From positions 248,001 through 312,000 of the forward strand of contig NZ_JODC01000013.1 in assembly GCF_000720765.1 (NCBI RefSeq): DNA of 64,000 nt, read 5' to 3'. Every line of letters starts with the position of its first letter. The first letter of the stretch is position 1. The notes beneath the pieces were generated by a model. That model made no database searches and was not told the DNA's origin. It was given only the letters and a program-made list of their open reading frames with translations. A program made the position numbers and the translations under genes. The DNA comes from Streptomyces sp. NRRL S-646 (GTDB lineage Bacteria; Actinomycetota; Actinomycetes; Streptomycetales; Streptomycetaceae). Of this stretch, positions 26,369 to 35,884 are shown piece after piece.

Positions 26369-28282
26369 GTGAGTCTTGATCAGTCGATCGGCGTACGGCA
26401 GCCGCTCACGTCCGTGGAACGTGAGCTGACCGAGGTGTGGCAGGAACTGCTCGGCGTGGACGATCTGGGACCCGACGACGATTTCTTCTTCCACGGCGGC
26501 CATTCTCTGCTGGCCATCAGGTCGACCATCCGGATCAAGGAGCGCCTCGGCGTCGACGTCCCCTACCCGGTGGTCGCCGCTCACCCGACCGTCCGGGCGC
26601 TGGCCGGCTGGATCCACGAGACCGGGACGCGGGCCCCCGCGGACGGGGACGCCACGGTCGGCCTCGGTCACTGGGATCGGGCGCGGCCGGCTCCCCTCTC
26701 ACCCGCCCAGGAGCAGATCTGGATTCTTCAGCAGCTGCACCCGGACAGCTGCAGCTATCACTTCCAGGCGCTGCTGCACTTCGACGGAGACCTGGACGCG
26801 GCGGCCCTGGAGGCGTCGTTGAACGGCGTGGTCGAGCGGCACGAGGTCTTCCGCACCTCGGTCCACCTCGGCGAGGACGGCTTCCCTGTCCAGCGCGTTC
26901 ACCCGCACGAGCCCTACGTCCTGCCGGTGACCGATCTGAGTGCCCTGGCAGAGGGTGAGCGCGAGGGCGCGCTGGGGGAGCTCACCGACCGGCTGCTCGC
27001 GGAGAGGTTCCCGCTGGAGCGTCCGCCGCTGGTGCGCTGGCGCCTGGTGCGGCTCGCCGCCGACCGGCACGTCCTGCTGCACGTCGAGCACCACCTCATC
27101 CACGACGGCTGGTCGTACAACGTGCTCCTCGGCGAGCTGGCCGAGGGCTACCGGCGTGCCGTCACGGGACAGGAACAGGCCGCCGCCACCCATGAGTTCG
27201 ACTTCCTCGATGTCGCCGTGTGGCAGCGCCGACGCCTGGAGAGCGGTGAGCTGGACGGCCAGCTGGCGTACTGGCGCGAACGGTTCAGCAACCCGCCCGC
27301 CCCTCTGGAACTGCCCGTGGACCGGCCGCGCCCCGCTGTGCCGAGCTTCGAGGGCCGGTCGTTGCGCATCGAGCTGGACGCCGAACTGAGCGCCGGACTG
27401 CGGGCGTTCGCGCGCGGCCAGGGCGTCTCGCTGTATCTCGTCCTCTTCTCGGGCTGGCTGGCCGAACTGCACCGGCTGACCGGACAGCGCGACCTGTGCG
27501 TCGGAAGCTCCCTGGCCAACCGGGTGCTGCCGCAGACCCAGCGCATGATCGGGATGATCGTCAACAACCTGCCCATGCGGGTGACCGTGGACCCCGACCT
27601 GCCGTTCACCGAACTGCTGTCCGCGGCGCGTTCGACCGTCCTGGAGGCCCAGCAGCACCCGGACGTCCCCTTCCACCGCATCCTGGCCGCCTCGCAGACC
27701 TCCCGGGACTTGTCCCGCAACGAGTTCTTCCAGGTCAGCTTCGGCTTCCACGACGCCCCGCTGGCCTCCCTCGCCCTGCCGGACGTGCGGATGTCGGTGA
27801 CGGAGGGCATCTCCAACGGATCAGCCAAGTTCGACATGAACATCATCGTCGTGCCCCGCCTGGAGCAGAGCATCGGCGCCGCGCCGGGTGAACACGGCGA
27901 CTCGATCACCCTCATCTGGGAGTACGCCACCGACCTGTTCGACGAGTCCACCGTCGAGCGCGTCGCCGCCGAGTATCAGCAGCTGCTGGGCTGGGCCGTC
28001 CAGCACCCCGAGAACCCGCTGAAGGAGTGCGCCGTGGAGTCCGCGACCGTCGAGGAGACCGTCACCGCCGTCTGGGCCGAACTGCTGGACACGCAGCAGA
28101 TCGCCCCCGACGACGACTTCCTCTCCCTCGGCGGCGACTCGATGCTCGCCATCCGCGCGGCGGCCCGCCTCTCCACCCGCCTCGGCGTCGAGGTGCCCGC
28201 CCTGGCCGTGCTGCGCCACCCGACCGCCCGGGAACTGGCCGCCCGGATCGCGGAGCTGACCGGCACGGCGGTCCCGCGGTGA
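26369..28282 (+). CDS. NRPS PCP-C-PCP protein lacking an A domain
   Basis: About 637 residues. PCP (~12-95, Ser in FFHGGHSLLA), condensation domain (~110-550, HHLIHDGWS, later IVNNLPMRV) and a second PCP (~560-630, SLGGDSMLA). With no adenylation domain, both carriers must be charged in trans, most simply by the free-standing A domain encoded three genes downstream or by the A-PCP protein. It would form the first peptide bond of the product. GTG 26369 is preceded by GTGAGG at 11 nt; an in-frame GTG at 26357 is the alternative. It is the first gene of the rightward operon, and its stop overlaps the next start (GTGA). Confidence 0.9.
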   Translation: MSLDQSIGVRQPLTSVERELTEVWQELLGVDDLGPDDDFFFHGGHSLLAIRSTIRIKERLGVDVPYPVVAAHPTVRALAGWIHETGTRAPADGDATVGLGHWDRARPAPLSPAQEQIWILQQLHPDSCSYHFQALLHFDGDLDAAALEASLNGVVERHEVFRTSVHLGEDGFPVQRVHPHEPYVLPVTDLSALAEGEREGALGELTDRLLAERFPLERPPLVRWRLVRLAADRHVLLHVEHHLIHDGWSYNVLLGELAEGYRRAVTGQEQAAATHEFDFLDVAVWQRRRLESGELDGQLAYWRERFSNPPAPLELPVDRPRPAVPSFEGRSLRIELDAELSAGLRAFARGQGVSLYLVLFSGWLAELHRLTGQRDLCVGSSLANRVLPQTQRMIGMIVNNLPMRVTVDPDLPFTELLSAARSTVLEAQQHPDVPFHRILAASQTSRDLSRNEFFQVSFGFHDAPLASLALPDVRMSVTEGISNGSAKFDMNIIVVPRLEQSIGAAPGEHGDSITLIWEYATDLFDESTVERVAAEYQQLLGWAVQHPENPLKECAVESATVEETVTAVWAELLDTQQIAPDDDFLSLGGDSMLAIRAAARLSTRLGVEVPALAVLRHPTARELAARIAELTGTAVPR

Positions 28283-29547
28283 CGGAACAGGCCAAGCACG
28301 CCGAGCGCGACTTCCGGTTGCTGTGGGCCGGTCAGACCGTCAGTCAGCTCGGCAGCCAGATCACCCCGGTGGTCCTGCCCCTGGTCGCCCTCCGCGCACT
28401 GGACGCCGGCAACTCGGCGGTCGCCGGGCTGGTGACCGCCCAGTTCCTTCCGTTCCTGCTGCTGGGTCTGCCGGCCGGCGTGTGGGTGGACCGGCTCGCC
28501 CGCCGCCCCGTGCTCATCGTCTGCGACCTCGGGCGGGCCCTGGTCCTCCTGGCCGTCCCCGTCGCGTACCTGTTCGGCTCGCTGTCGCTGCCGCTGCTGT
28601 ATCTGGTGGCCTGTCTGCACGGCACCCTGACCGTGTTCTTCGACGTCGCCTACCAGACGTATCTGCCCGAGATCGTGGCCAAGGAGCGGCTGGCGCACGC
28701 CAACGGGAGGCTGGAACTGAGCAGGTCCGGCGCGCAGATCGCCGGACCGGGCCTGGCCGGTCTGCTCGTCTCGTTCCTGCGGGCGCCCCTGGTGCTGCTC
28801 GCCGACTCCGTGTCGTACCTGTGGTCCGCGCTGTTCCTGTGGCGCATCCGCACCCGGGCCCCCGCCCCGCGCGACCGTGCGAAGCAGCACCTGCTCAAGG
28901 AAGTCGCGACCGCGCTGCGCTGGGTGTTCTCCCACCGCACTCTCGCCCCCCTGGTGGTCTGCCTCGCGCTGCTGAACTTCTTCTCCGGCGGCATCATGTA
29001 CTCCCTGCTCATCCCGTACGCCGTACGGGAGTTGGGTATGCCGGCCGGCACCGCGGGCCTGCTGCTGGGGCTCAGCAACATCGGGTTCGTGGCCGGTGCG
29101 CTGCTGGCGAGCAGGATCGGCCGGCGCTTCGGGACCGGCCCCGCTATGACCGGCGCGGTCGCGCTGAACGTCCTCGGCATGGGGCTGCTGCCGCTGGCCG
29201 CCGGTACCTGGGCCAAGGGCGTGTTCCTGGCGGGCATGGCCATCGCCTGGTTCGGCACGGTCGTCTTCAACATCCACCAGGTCACCCTCCGCCAGACCCT
29301 CACCCCCCCGGAGATGCTCGGCCGGGTCAACGCCTCGATCCGGTTCGTGATCTGGGGCGTGATCCCCCTCGGCGCCACCACGGGCGGCTTCCTGGCCGAG
29401 CAGACCGGACTGCGCACCACGTTCTCGGTCGCGGCCGTCGGCGGGGTCCTCGGTTTCCTGGTCATCGCCCTGGCCTCCCCGGCCCGCCGCGCCGCCCCGC
29501 AGGAGCGGGCACCCGAGACCGACACAGAAAGGCAGGCCCCGGTATGA
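28279..29547 (+). CDS. MFS efflux transporter
   Basis: 422 residues with about 12 hydrophobic segments, and the loop signature GVWVDRLARRP after the second or third helix, as in EntS/macrolide-type drug exporters. It probably exports the peptide product and gives self-resistance; no spare target subunit such as a proteasome beta subunit is encoded in the island. GTG start overlaps the previous TGA by 4 bp, and its own stop overlaps the next ATG. Confidence 0.9.
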   Translation: MTEQAKHAERDFRLLWAGQTVSQLGSQITPVVLPLVALRALDAGNSAVAGLVTAQFLPFLLLGLPAGVWVDRLARRPVLIVCDLGRALVLLAVPVAYLFGSLSLPLLYLVACLHGTLTVFFDVAYQTYLPEIVAKERLAHANGRLELSRSGAQIAGPGLAGLLVSFLRAPLVLLADSVSYLWSALFLWRIRTRAPAPRDRAKQHLLKEVATALRWVFSHRTLAPLVVCLALLNFFSGGIMYSLLIPYAVRELGMPAGTAGLLLGLSNIGFVAGALLASRIGRRFGTGPAMTGAVALNVLGMGLLPLAAGTWAKGVFLAGMAIAWFGTVVFNIHQVTLRQTLTPPEMLGRVNASIRFVIWGVIPLGATTGGFLAEQTGLRTTFSVAAVGGVLGFLVIALASPARRAAPQERAPETDTERQAPV

Positions 29548-31034
29548 CCATCCACAGCCTCGTCCACGAGCGCGCCGTACGGACCCCGGAACACACCGCC
29601 GTGACCGGCCCCGACGGCTCCTTCACCTACCGGCGCCTCGACGCGGCCGCCGAGGCCGTCGCCGTACGGCTGCGGGAGCTGCCCTCGGCCACCGACGTGA
29701 TCCTCGTCGACCTGCCTGCCTCCGTGCGCCGCGCCGCCGTCCTGCTCGGCGTGCTGCGCGCCGGGCGGGCGTACGCGGTCGCCGATCCGGGATGGCCGGC
29801 CGAACTGCGCGCCGAGGTCACCGGGTTGCTCGGCATCGGCCTGACCGTCACCGACGCCGCGCCCGCGCAGACCGCGCAGCCCGGCTCCCCGGACACCTGG
29901 GCGCCCCCCTCCACCGGGGAACTGCTCACCGCCCCGGACGCCCCCGCCCCCGGGCCCGGCGACGACGAATCACCGGCCTGTCTGCTCTTCACCTCCGGAT
30001 CCACCGGCGTCCCCAAGGCCGTGCTCTGTCCCCATCGCGGGGTGACCCGGATGTTCCACCCGGACCCGCTCACCGCCTTCGCCGACCGCCCCGTCGTCCC
30101 CCAACTGGCCCAGCTCCAGTGGGACATGGGCAACTACGAGCTGTGGGGCGCGCTGGTCAGCGGCGGTACCGTCCTGGTCACCGACCACCCCTATGTCACC
30201 CCCGAGCTGATGACCCAGCTGGTCAAGGAGCGCGGCGCCGACAACCTCTTCATGACCACCGCGCTGTTCAACCTGCTGGTGGACGAGGGCGTCGGCTGCT
30301 TCTCCGGGCTCACGTACGTGTCCGTCGGCGGCGAACGGCTCTCCGTGCCCCACATGCGCCGCTTCCTGGAGGAGCACCCGGACACGGTGCTCATCAACGC
30401 CTACGGCCCGGTCGAGAACACCATGCTGACCAGCGTCCACCCGGTCGTCCCGGCCGACTTCGAGGACCCGTACGGCATCCCCATCGGTCTGCCGGTGCCC
30501 GGGACCGAGGTGTTCGTCCTCGACGAGGCGCAACGCGAGTGTCCGCCGGGCACGCCGGGCGAGCTGTACGCGGCGGGCTCCGGTGTGGCCCTCGGGTACG
30601 TCGGGCGGCCCGAGCTGACGGTCGAGCGCTTCGTCGACGTGGAGGTCGGCGGTGCCGTCCGCCGCATGTACCGGACCGGCGACAAGGTCCTGACCGGCGA
30701 GGACGGGCTGCTGCGCTACATCGGCCGCACCGACCGGCAGGTCAAGATCCGCGGCCAGCGCATCGAGCTGGACGGGGTCGAGGCGGGCCTCAGCCGGCTG
30801 CCGGGCGTCCACGCGGTGGCCGTACGAGCGAGCAGGGACGCGGCAGGGAACGCCGTCGGCATCGCCGCGTACTACGTGGCGGACCCGGACGAGCCCGCCG
30901 AGCCCGCCGACCTCCTCCGTCGCGCCCGCGCCGCGCTGCCCGCCTCCCACGTGCCCGCCCGGTTCCACGCCGTGCCGGTGATGCCGAAGACCGCGCGGGG
31001 CAAGGTCGACTACAAGGCCCTGGAGGCGATGTGA
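29544..31034 (+). CDS. Free-standing NRPS adenylation domain
   Basis: 496 residues, a single A domain with LFTSGSTGVPKA, NAYGPVEN, YRTGDKV, GRTDRQVKIRGQR and the final GKVDY lysine. No PCP is attached. The pocket motif is unusual: the usual FD at the start of the specificity region is WD (LQWDMGNYELW), and the second half reads AYGPVENTML, so substrate prediction is unreliable. It is likely to load the PCPs of the PCP-C-PCP protein and possibly PCP1 of the large NRPS, none of which has its own A domain. Confidence 0.9.
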   Translation: MTIHSLVHERAVRTPEHTAVTGPDGSFTYRRLDAAAEAVAVRLRELPSATDVILVDLPASVRRAAVLLGVLRAGRAYAVADPGWPAELRAEVTGLLGIGLTVTDAAPAQTAQPGSPDTWAPPSTGELLTAPDAPAPGPGDDESPACLLFTSGSTGVPKAVLCPHRGVTRMFHPDPLTAFADRPVVPQLAQLQWDMGNYELWGALVSGGTVLVTDHPYVTPELMTQLVKERGADNLFMTTALFNLLVDEGVGCFSGLTYVSVGGERLSVPHMRRFLEEHPDTVLINAYGPVENTMLTSVHPVVPADFEDPYGIPIGLPVPGTEVFVLDEAQRECPPGTPGELYAAGSGVALGYVGRPELTVERFVDVEVGGAVRRMYRTGDKVLTGEDGLLRYIGRTDRQVKIRGQRIELDGVEAGLSRLPGVHAVAVRASRDAAGNAVGIAAYYVADPDEPAEPADLLRRARAALPASHVPARFHAVPVMPKTARGKVDYKALEAM

Positions 31035-31777
31035 CCGCCGTCGCCACCTCCTGGGTGCGCCGCCCGGTCCCGCACCCGGCGCCGCGGGCCCGGCTGCTGT
31101 GCTTCCCGTGCGCGGGAAGCGGCGCGATGATGTACCGCCCCTGGCTGGGCCGGATCCCCGACGACCTCGAACTGTGCCTGGTGCAGCCCCCGGGGCGGGA
31201 GGAGCGGGCGGGCGAGGAGCCGCTCACCCATGTGTCGCAGATCGTGGACGGGCTGCTGCCCGAGGTACGGGACCTCCTCGACCGGCCCGCGGTGTTCTTC
31301 GGACACAGCATGGGCGCGCTCATCGCCTACACGCTCACCCTGCGGCTGCGCGCCGAGGGCCTGCCGCTGCCCCGCCACCTGTGCGTCTCGGCCCGCCCCG
31401 CACCGCAGATCGGGCACCGGGGAGCGGCACGGCACCGGTACTCCGACGAGGACCTGGTCGAGGTGCTGCGGGAACTGGGCGGGATGCCCGAGGAGGCGTT
31501 CGCCCTGCCCGGCCTGATGGAGTCGCTCCTGCCGCTGGTGCGGGCCGACTTCACGGTCTCCGAGACCTACGAACACCCTCCGGTGCCCCCGCTGGACCTA
31601 CCGGTCACGGCCCTCGGAGGGCTCGCCGACACCCTCGTACCGGTCTCGGCGGTGGAGGCGTGGCGGGAGAGCACCACCGGCCCCTTCGCCGCCCACCTCT
31701 TCCCCGGCGGCCACTTCTATCTCCGGGACGCCACCGAGCAGGTCCTGCGGATCGTCACAGCGAGGAACGTGTCATGA
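31031..31777 (+). CDS. Type II thioesterase
   Basis: 248-residue alpha/beta hydrolase with nucleophile elbow FGHSMG and terminal catalytic His in PGGHFYL. Such enzymes clear wrongly primed or stalled carrier proteins of NRPS/PKS lines; this one would serve the several in-trans-loaded PCPs. GTG start overlaps the upstream TGA (GTGA); the stop overlaps the next ATG. Confidence 0.93.
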   Translation: MTAVATSWVRRPVPHPAPRARLLCFPCAGSGAMMYRPWLGRIPDDLELCLVQPPGREERAGEEPLTHVSQIVDGLLPEVRDLLDRPAVFFGHSMGALIAYTLTLRLRAEGLPLPRHLCVSARPAPQIGHRGAARHRYSDEDLVEVLRELGGMPEEAFALPGLMESLLPLVRADFTVSETYEHPPVPPLDLPVTALGGLADTLVPVSAVEAWRESTTGPFAAHLFPGGHFYLRDATEQVLRIVTARNVS

Positions 31778-32916
31778 CCCCACCCGTCGTCATCGAGTCG
31801 AAGCCCTCCGCGCAGCCCCTGTCGGACGGCGAACGGACGGCCCTCATGGCCGCTCCCGGCTTCGGCCGGGACTTCACCGACCACATGGTGACCATCCGCT
31901 GGACCGAAGGACGGGGCTGGCACGACGGCCTGCTCTCGCCCTTCGCGCCGCTGACCCTCAGCCCCGCCGCCCTGGTCCTGCACTACGCCCAGACCATCTT
32001 CGAGGGGCTCAAGGCGTACCGCCAGCCGGACGGATCGGTGGCCGTGTTCCGGCCGGAGAGCAACGCCCGTCGCTTCCGGGAGTCCGCCCGGCGCCTGGCC
32101 ATGCCGGAACTCCCCGAGGACGTCTTCGTCGCGGCGATCGAGGCGCTCGTAACCCAGGACGCCGCCTGGGTGCCCGACAGCCGTGAGAGCTCTCTGTACC
32201 TGCGGCCCTTCCTGTTCGCGACCGAGCCCGGCCTCGGCATCAGGCCCGCCCGCGAGTACCTGTTCACGGTCATCGCCTCCCCCTCCGGGTCCTACTTCCC
32301 CGACGGCGTCCGCCCGTTGTCGGTGTGGATCTCCGATGACTACGTGCGCGCCGCCCCCGGCGGCACCGGCGCCGCCAAGTGCGGCGGCAACTACGCCGCC
32401 TCCCTCCTCGCCCAGGCGCAGGCCGCCGAGCGGGGCTGCGACCAGGTGGTCTGGCTGGACGCCGTCGAACGCCGCTGGGTGGAGGAGATGGGCGGCATGA
32501 ACCTCTACTTCGTGTACGAGGACGGCCGCATCGTCACACCGCTGCTGAGCGGCTCCCTGCTGCCCGGCATCACCCGCCACTCCCTGCTTCGTGTCGCCGC
32601 CGACCTCGGCCACGAGGCCGTCGAGAGCCGGGTCAGCGTGCACGACTGGCGGCGGGAGTGCGCCGAGGGACGGATCGCCGAGGTCTTCGCCTGCGGTACG
32701 GCCGCGGTCATCACCCCGGTCGGCTCGGTGCGCTCCACGCGGGGCGACTGGACCGTCGGCGACGGCCGGCCGGGCCCGCTGACCATGCGGCTACGGGAGG
32801 CACTCCTGGACATCCAGACGGGCCGGGTCCCCGACCACCACGGCTGGATGCACCGGCTCGCCCACGCCGTCCCGTCGGCTCCCGCCTGCCCGCCCCAAGG
32901 AGCAGACCTCGCATGA
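31774..32916 (+). CDS. ilvE: Branched-chain amino acid aminotransferase
   Basis: 380-residue fold-type IV PLP enzyme. The Schiff-base lysine is in GAAKCGGNYAASL, and EEMGGMNLYFVY is the conserved substrate-site strand. It transaminates short and branched 2-keto acids. Embedded in the NRPS operon and followed directly by a citramalate synthase gene, it probably makes a special amino acid (2-aminobutyrate, isoleucine or a chain-extended homologue) for one A domain. It is presumably a second copy beside a housekeeping ilvE. Confidence 0.92.
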   Translation: MTPPVVIESKPSAQPLSDGERTALMAAPGFGRDFTDHMVTIRWTEGRGWHDGLLSPFAPLTLSPAALVLHYAQTIFEGLKAYRQPDGSVAVFRPESNARRFRESARRLAMPELPEDVFVAAIEALVTQDAAWVPDSRESSLYLRPFLFATEPGLGIRPAREYLFTVIASPSGSYFPDGVRPLSVWISDDYVRAAPGGTGAAKCGGNYAASLLAQAQAAERGCDQVVWLDAVERRWVEEMGGMNLYFVYEDGRIVTPLLSGSLLPGITRHSLLRVAADLGHEAVESRVSVHDWRRECAEGRIAEVFACGTAAVITPVGSVRSTRGDWTVGDGRPGPLTMRLREALLDIQTGRVPDHHGWMHRLAHAVPSAPACPPQGADLA

Positions 32917-34529
32917 ACACCGTTCCCGACGACAGCTTCCACGTCTTCGACACCACGCTCCGCGACGGAGCGCAGAGCGAGGGCATCAACCTCACCGTCA
33001 ACGACAAGCTCGCCATCACCCGCCTCCTCGACGACTTCGGCGTCGGCTTCATCGAGGGCGGCTGGCCGGGCGCCAACCCCCGCGACACCGAGTTCTTCCG
33101 GCGGGCCAAGGAGGAGATACGGCTCCGCCACGCCACGCTCGTTGCCTTCGGCTCCACCCGCAGGCCCGGGATCCGGGTCGAGGAGGACACCCAGGTCGCC
33201 GCCCTCCTGGAGGCGGGCACCGACATCGTCACCCTCGTCGCGAAGGCACACGACCGGCACGTCGAACTCGCCCTGCGCACCAGCCTGGAGGAGAACCTGC
33301 GCATGGTGAGCGACACGGTCGCCCACTTCCGCGCGCACGGCCGACGGGTCTTCGTGGACTGCGAGCACTTCTTCGACGGCTATGCCGACAACCCCGAGTA
33401 CGCCCTGGACGTCGTCCGCACGGCCCACGAGGCGGGTGCCGAGGTGGCCGTCCTGTGCGACACCAACGGCGGCTGGCTGCCCGGCCGGATCCACTCCGCG
33501 GTGGCCGAGGTGCGCGAGGCGACCGGAGCTCGGCTCGGCATGCACGCCCAGGACGACACGGGCTGCGCCGTCGCCAACACGCTGGCCGCGGTGGAGGCGG
33601 GCGCCACGCACGTGCAGTGCACGGCCAACGGCTACGGCGAGCGCGTCGGCAACGCCAACCTCTTCCAGGTCGTCGCCGCCCTGGAGCTGAAGCACGGCCG
33701 CAGGGTCCTGCCCGAGGGCGCCCTGGCACACATGACGCGGCTGGCGCACGAGATCGCCGAGATCGCGGACATGGCGCCGCCCACGCACGAGCCGTACGTC
33801 GGCGCGTCCGCCTTCGCCCACAAGGGCGGCCTGCACGCCTCCGCCATCAAGGTGGACCCGGACCTGTACCAGCACATCGACCCGGCACTGGTCGGCAACA
33901 GCATGCGCATGCTCGTCTCCGACCTGGCCGGCCGGGCCTCGCTCGAACTCAAGGCCGAGGAACTCGGCATCGGCCTGCACGGCGACCGCGAGCTGTCGGC
34001 CCGGCTGATCGCCCGCGTCAAGGAGCGCGAACTGGAGGGATACTCCTACGAATCCGCCGACGCCTCCCTCGAAATGCTGATCCGTGAGGAGACCGGGGCC
34101 GGTTTCCCGCGCCCCTTCGAGGTCGAGTACTGGCGGGTCGTCTCGGAGCGACGAGCGGGGGGCCGTCCCGTCCACGAGGCCATTGTCGAACTGCGGGCCG
34201 GGCAGCAGCAGACCGTGGCCATGGCCAAGGCGTCCAGCCCCGAGGCCGGCCTGCACATGGCCGTTCAGCGGGGCCTCGGCCAGATGTACCCGGAACTCGG
34301 CGAGTTGAGGCTGGTGGACTTCAAGGTCCGCACGCTCGACACCGGCGGCGGATGTGTCTGCCGTGTCCTGCTCACCATGGCCTCCGGCACCAGACGATGG
34401 ACCACGGTCGGCGCGGGCGGGGACCTGGTCACCGCCACATGGCGCGCCCTCGACGACGCCTATGTCCACGGGCTGCTGCACAGCGGTGTCGTGACGGCTG
34501 ATGAGGCGGAGGCGCAGGCCGTTCCCTGA
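32913..34529 (+). CDS. cimA: (R)-citramalate synthase
   Basis: 538 residues. The N-terminal DRE-TIM barrel has FDTTLRDGAQSEG (catalytic Arg and metal Asp) and the metal-site segment H-x-H-like MHAQDDTGCAVANT; the NGYGERVGNANL loop is typical of the citramalate branch, not of 2-isopropylmalate synthase. The C-terminal LeuA-like regulatory domain is present (~400-530). It condenses pyruvate with acetyl-CoA; with the host's LeuCD and LeuB this gives 2-ketobutyrate without using threonine. The pairing with ilvE points to precursor supply. A chain-extending role on another keto acid is possible. Last gene of the coupled rightward operon. Confidence 0.9.
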   Translation: MNTVPDDSFHVFDTTLRDGAQSEGINLTVNDKLAITRLLDDFGVGFIEGGWPGANPRDTEFFRRAKEEIRLRHATLVAFGSTRRPGIRVEEDTQVAALLEAGTDIVTLVAKAHDRHVELALRTSLEENLRMVSDTVAHFRAHGRRVFVDCEHFFDGYADNPEYALDVVRTAHEAGAEVAVLCDTNGGWLPGRIHSAVAEVREATGARLGMHAQDDTGCAVANTLAAVEAGATHVQCTANGYGERVGNANLFQVVAALELKHGRRVLPEGALAHMTRLAHEIAEIADMAPPTHEPYVGASAFAHKGGLHASAIKVDPDLYQHIDPALVGNSMRMLVSDLAGRASLELKAEELGIGLHGDRELSARLIARVKERELEGYSYESADASLEMLIREETGAGFPRPFEVEYWRVVSERRAGGRPVHEAIVELRAGQQQTVAMAKASSPEAGLHMAVQRGLGQMYPELGELRLVDFKVRTLDTGGGCVCRVLLTMASGTRRWTTVGAGGDLVTATWRALDDAYVHGLLHSGVVTADEAEAQAVP

Positions 34530-34554
34530 CGGGTTCCGGCGGCGGGCGGCAGCG

Positions 34555-34594
34555 GAGGCGGTGAGGCGGTTGCCAGGGGCGGCCTCACCGCCTC
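34555..34594 (+). terminator. Terminator of the rightward biosynthetic operon
   Basis: A 13-bp perfect inverted repeat (GAGGCGGTGAGGC / GCCTCACCGCCTC) with a 14-nt loop, 26 bp after the cimA stop and followed by TGTGTGT. It separates the biosynthetic operon from the PAS-LuxR gene. Confidence 0.75.
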
Positions 34595-34811
34595 TGTGTG
34601 TCCTGGGTCCTGTCGTCAGATTCCCGCCTGCCCCGCGACACCATGCACGCCTCGGTGGACGGAATATGCCATTCCGGTTGTGGCCAGCCGCAGGCGATGA
34701 CAGCGCTTGTTCCCGCCCACGACAATGATCATGTCAGCTGGCGAGAGGTTGCAGAAGGACGCCTCGCCCGGGCCCACGACACAAGCCTGTTCGTGCGGAG
34801 GTGTACTCCAG

Positions 34812-35834
34812 GTGCTCACTCAAAGTCCGGTCGCGATAGCGACCTGGAAGACGGACCGGTCCCTGGCCGTGTCCGTGATGGCGGGGTCGGCCTGGCGGAT
34901 CGGACTGAGCCGAGGAGACCACGTCACCATGCTGACGGGGCGGGACCCGGACCTGGCCGACTGCTTGGGCAGGGCCCACCGCCTGGCGCTGAGCGGCCGG
35001 ACCATCTCTCTGGAGGTCGGCGGCGACACCCAGCTGTGGAAGGTCGTCCTCTCCCCGGACCGGGCCGCGGACGGCACCGTCGCCGGGGTCATCGGAGCGG
35101 CCTGGCACATGCCGGCCACGACGGAGCCCGCGGACCCGGCGGCGTTACGGACCTCGGACGAGGACACCCCGTTCGTACCGTCCCCGTCCGCCACGACGTG
35201 GTCCGCCGACGAGATGGACCTGAAGCTGTCCCGGCTGCCGATTCCGCTGCTGAAGGTCTCGGCCCAGGGAGTGGTCGTACACCTCAACCCGGCCGCCGCC
35301 GACCTCTTCGGCTGCGCTGCCCCGGACGAACTGGCGGGCCGCCCGCTGTCCCGTCTCACCCGAGGCCGCCCGCCTCGCGCGGACGGCGGTGACGGCGACC
35401 GGGTCCGGTTCGTCCGCGCGGACGACAGCGATTTCCTGGCGTGCTGCACCTGGATTCCCTGGCCGGAGGAGGGCGCGCAGCACCTGGTCGTCCTGCACGA
35501 CGAGGTCGAGACACCGGCGACGGAGAAGGCCGGGCGCCCCGCGGACAAGCCGACGCTGACCCCCACGGAGGCCACCATCCTGGAACTCACCGCGCAGGGC
35601 CTCACGAGCATGCAGATAGCGAACCGGCTCCACTTCAGTGTGAACAACGTCGAATACCACCTGGCCAACCTGAGGCTGCGCCTGGACAGCGTGAACCGGG
35701 TCGCCCTGGTCGCCCGCGCCTACGCGTGCGGGCTGCTGCGCCGGGGCTGCTGGCCTCCGACCGCCGTGGCGCCCACGGGGCGCCGCAGAGACGCGGAGCC
35801 GGAAGTCCTGCGACCGGCGAAGCGGTGCGGCTGA
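34812..35834 (+). CDS. PAS-LuxR family regulator
   Basis: 340 residues from GTG 34812. It has an N-terminal PAS-like segment (VLTQSPVAIATWKTD...), a second PAS-like domain (LPIPLLKVSAQGVVVHLNPAAADLFGC) and a C-terminal LuxR helix-turn-helix (LTPTEATILELTAQGLTSMQIANRLHFSVNNVEYHLANLRLRL). This is the PimM-type activator class common in antibiotic clusters. The codon at 35145 is TTA, so translation should be bldA-dependent. GTG 34812 has GGAGG 10 nt upstream; upstream in-frame ATG 34731 or TTG 34707 are possible but have no visible ribosome-binding site. Confidence 0.85.
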   Translation: MLTQSPVAIATWKTDRSLAVSVMAGSAWRIGLSRGDHVTMLTGRDPDLADCLGRAHRLALSGRTISLEVGGDTQLWKVVLSPDRAADGTVAGVIGAAWHMPATTEPADPAALRTSDEDTPFVPSPSATTWSADEMDLKLSRLPIPLLKVSAQGVVVHLNPAAADLFGCAAPDELAGRPLSRLTRGRPPRADGGDGDRVRFVRADDSDFLACCTWIPWPEEGAQHLVVLHDEVETPATEKAGRPADKPTLTPTEATILELTAQGLTSMQIANRLHFSVNNVEYHLANLRLRLDSVNRVALVARAYACGLLRRGCWPPTAVAPTGRRRDAEPEVLRPAKRCG

Positions 35835-35884
35835 CCCGGCGAGTGCCCGAAACCAAACCTGCCCTACGAAGTGAGGAATCCCTC

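Noticed and set aside
11276..28282. Long ORFs on the strand opposite the NRPS/PKS genes and the +1/+2 frames
   Set aside because: They lie over megasynthase domains with unmistakable motifs and are shadows of high-GC codon use.
32913..34529. 2-Isopropylmalate synthase (leucine pathway)
   Set aside because: Length and the NGYGERVGNANL loop fit the citramalate branch, and the neighbours are NRPS genes, not leu genes.
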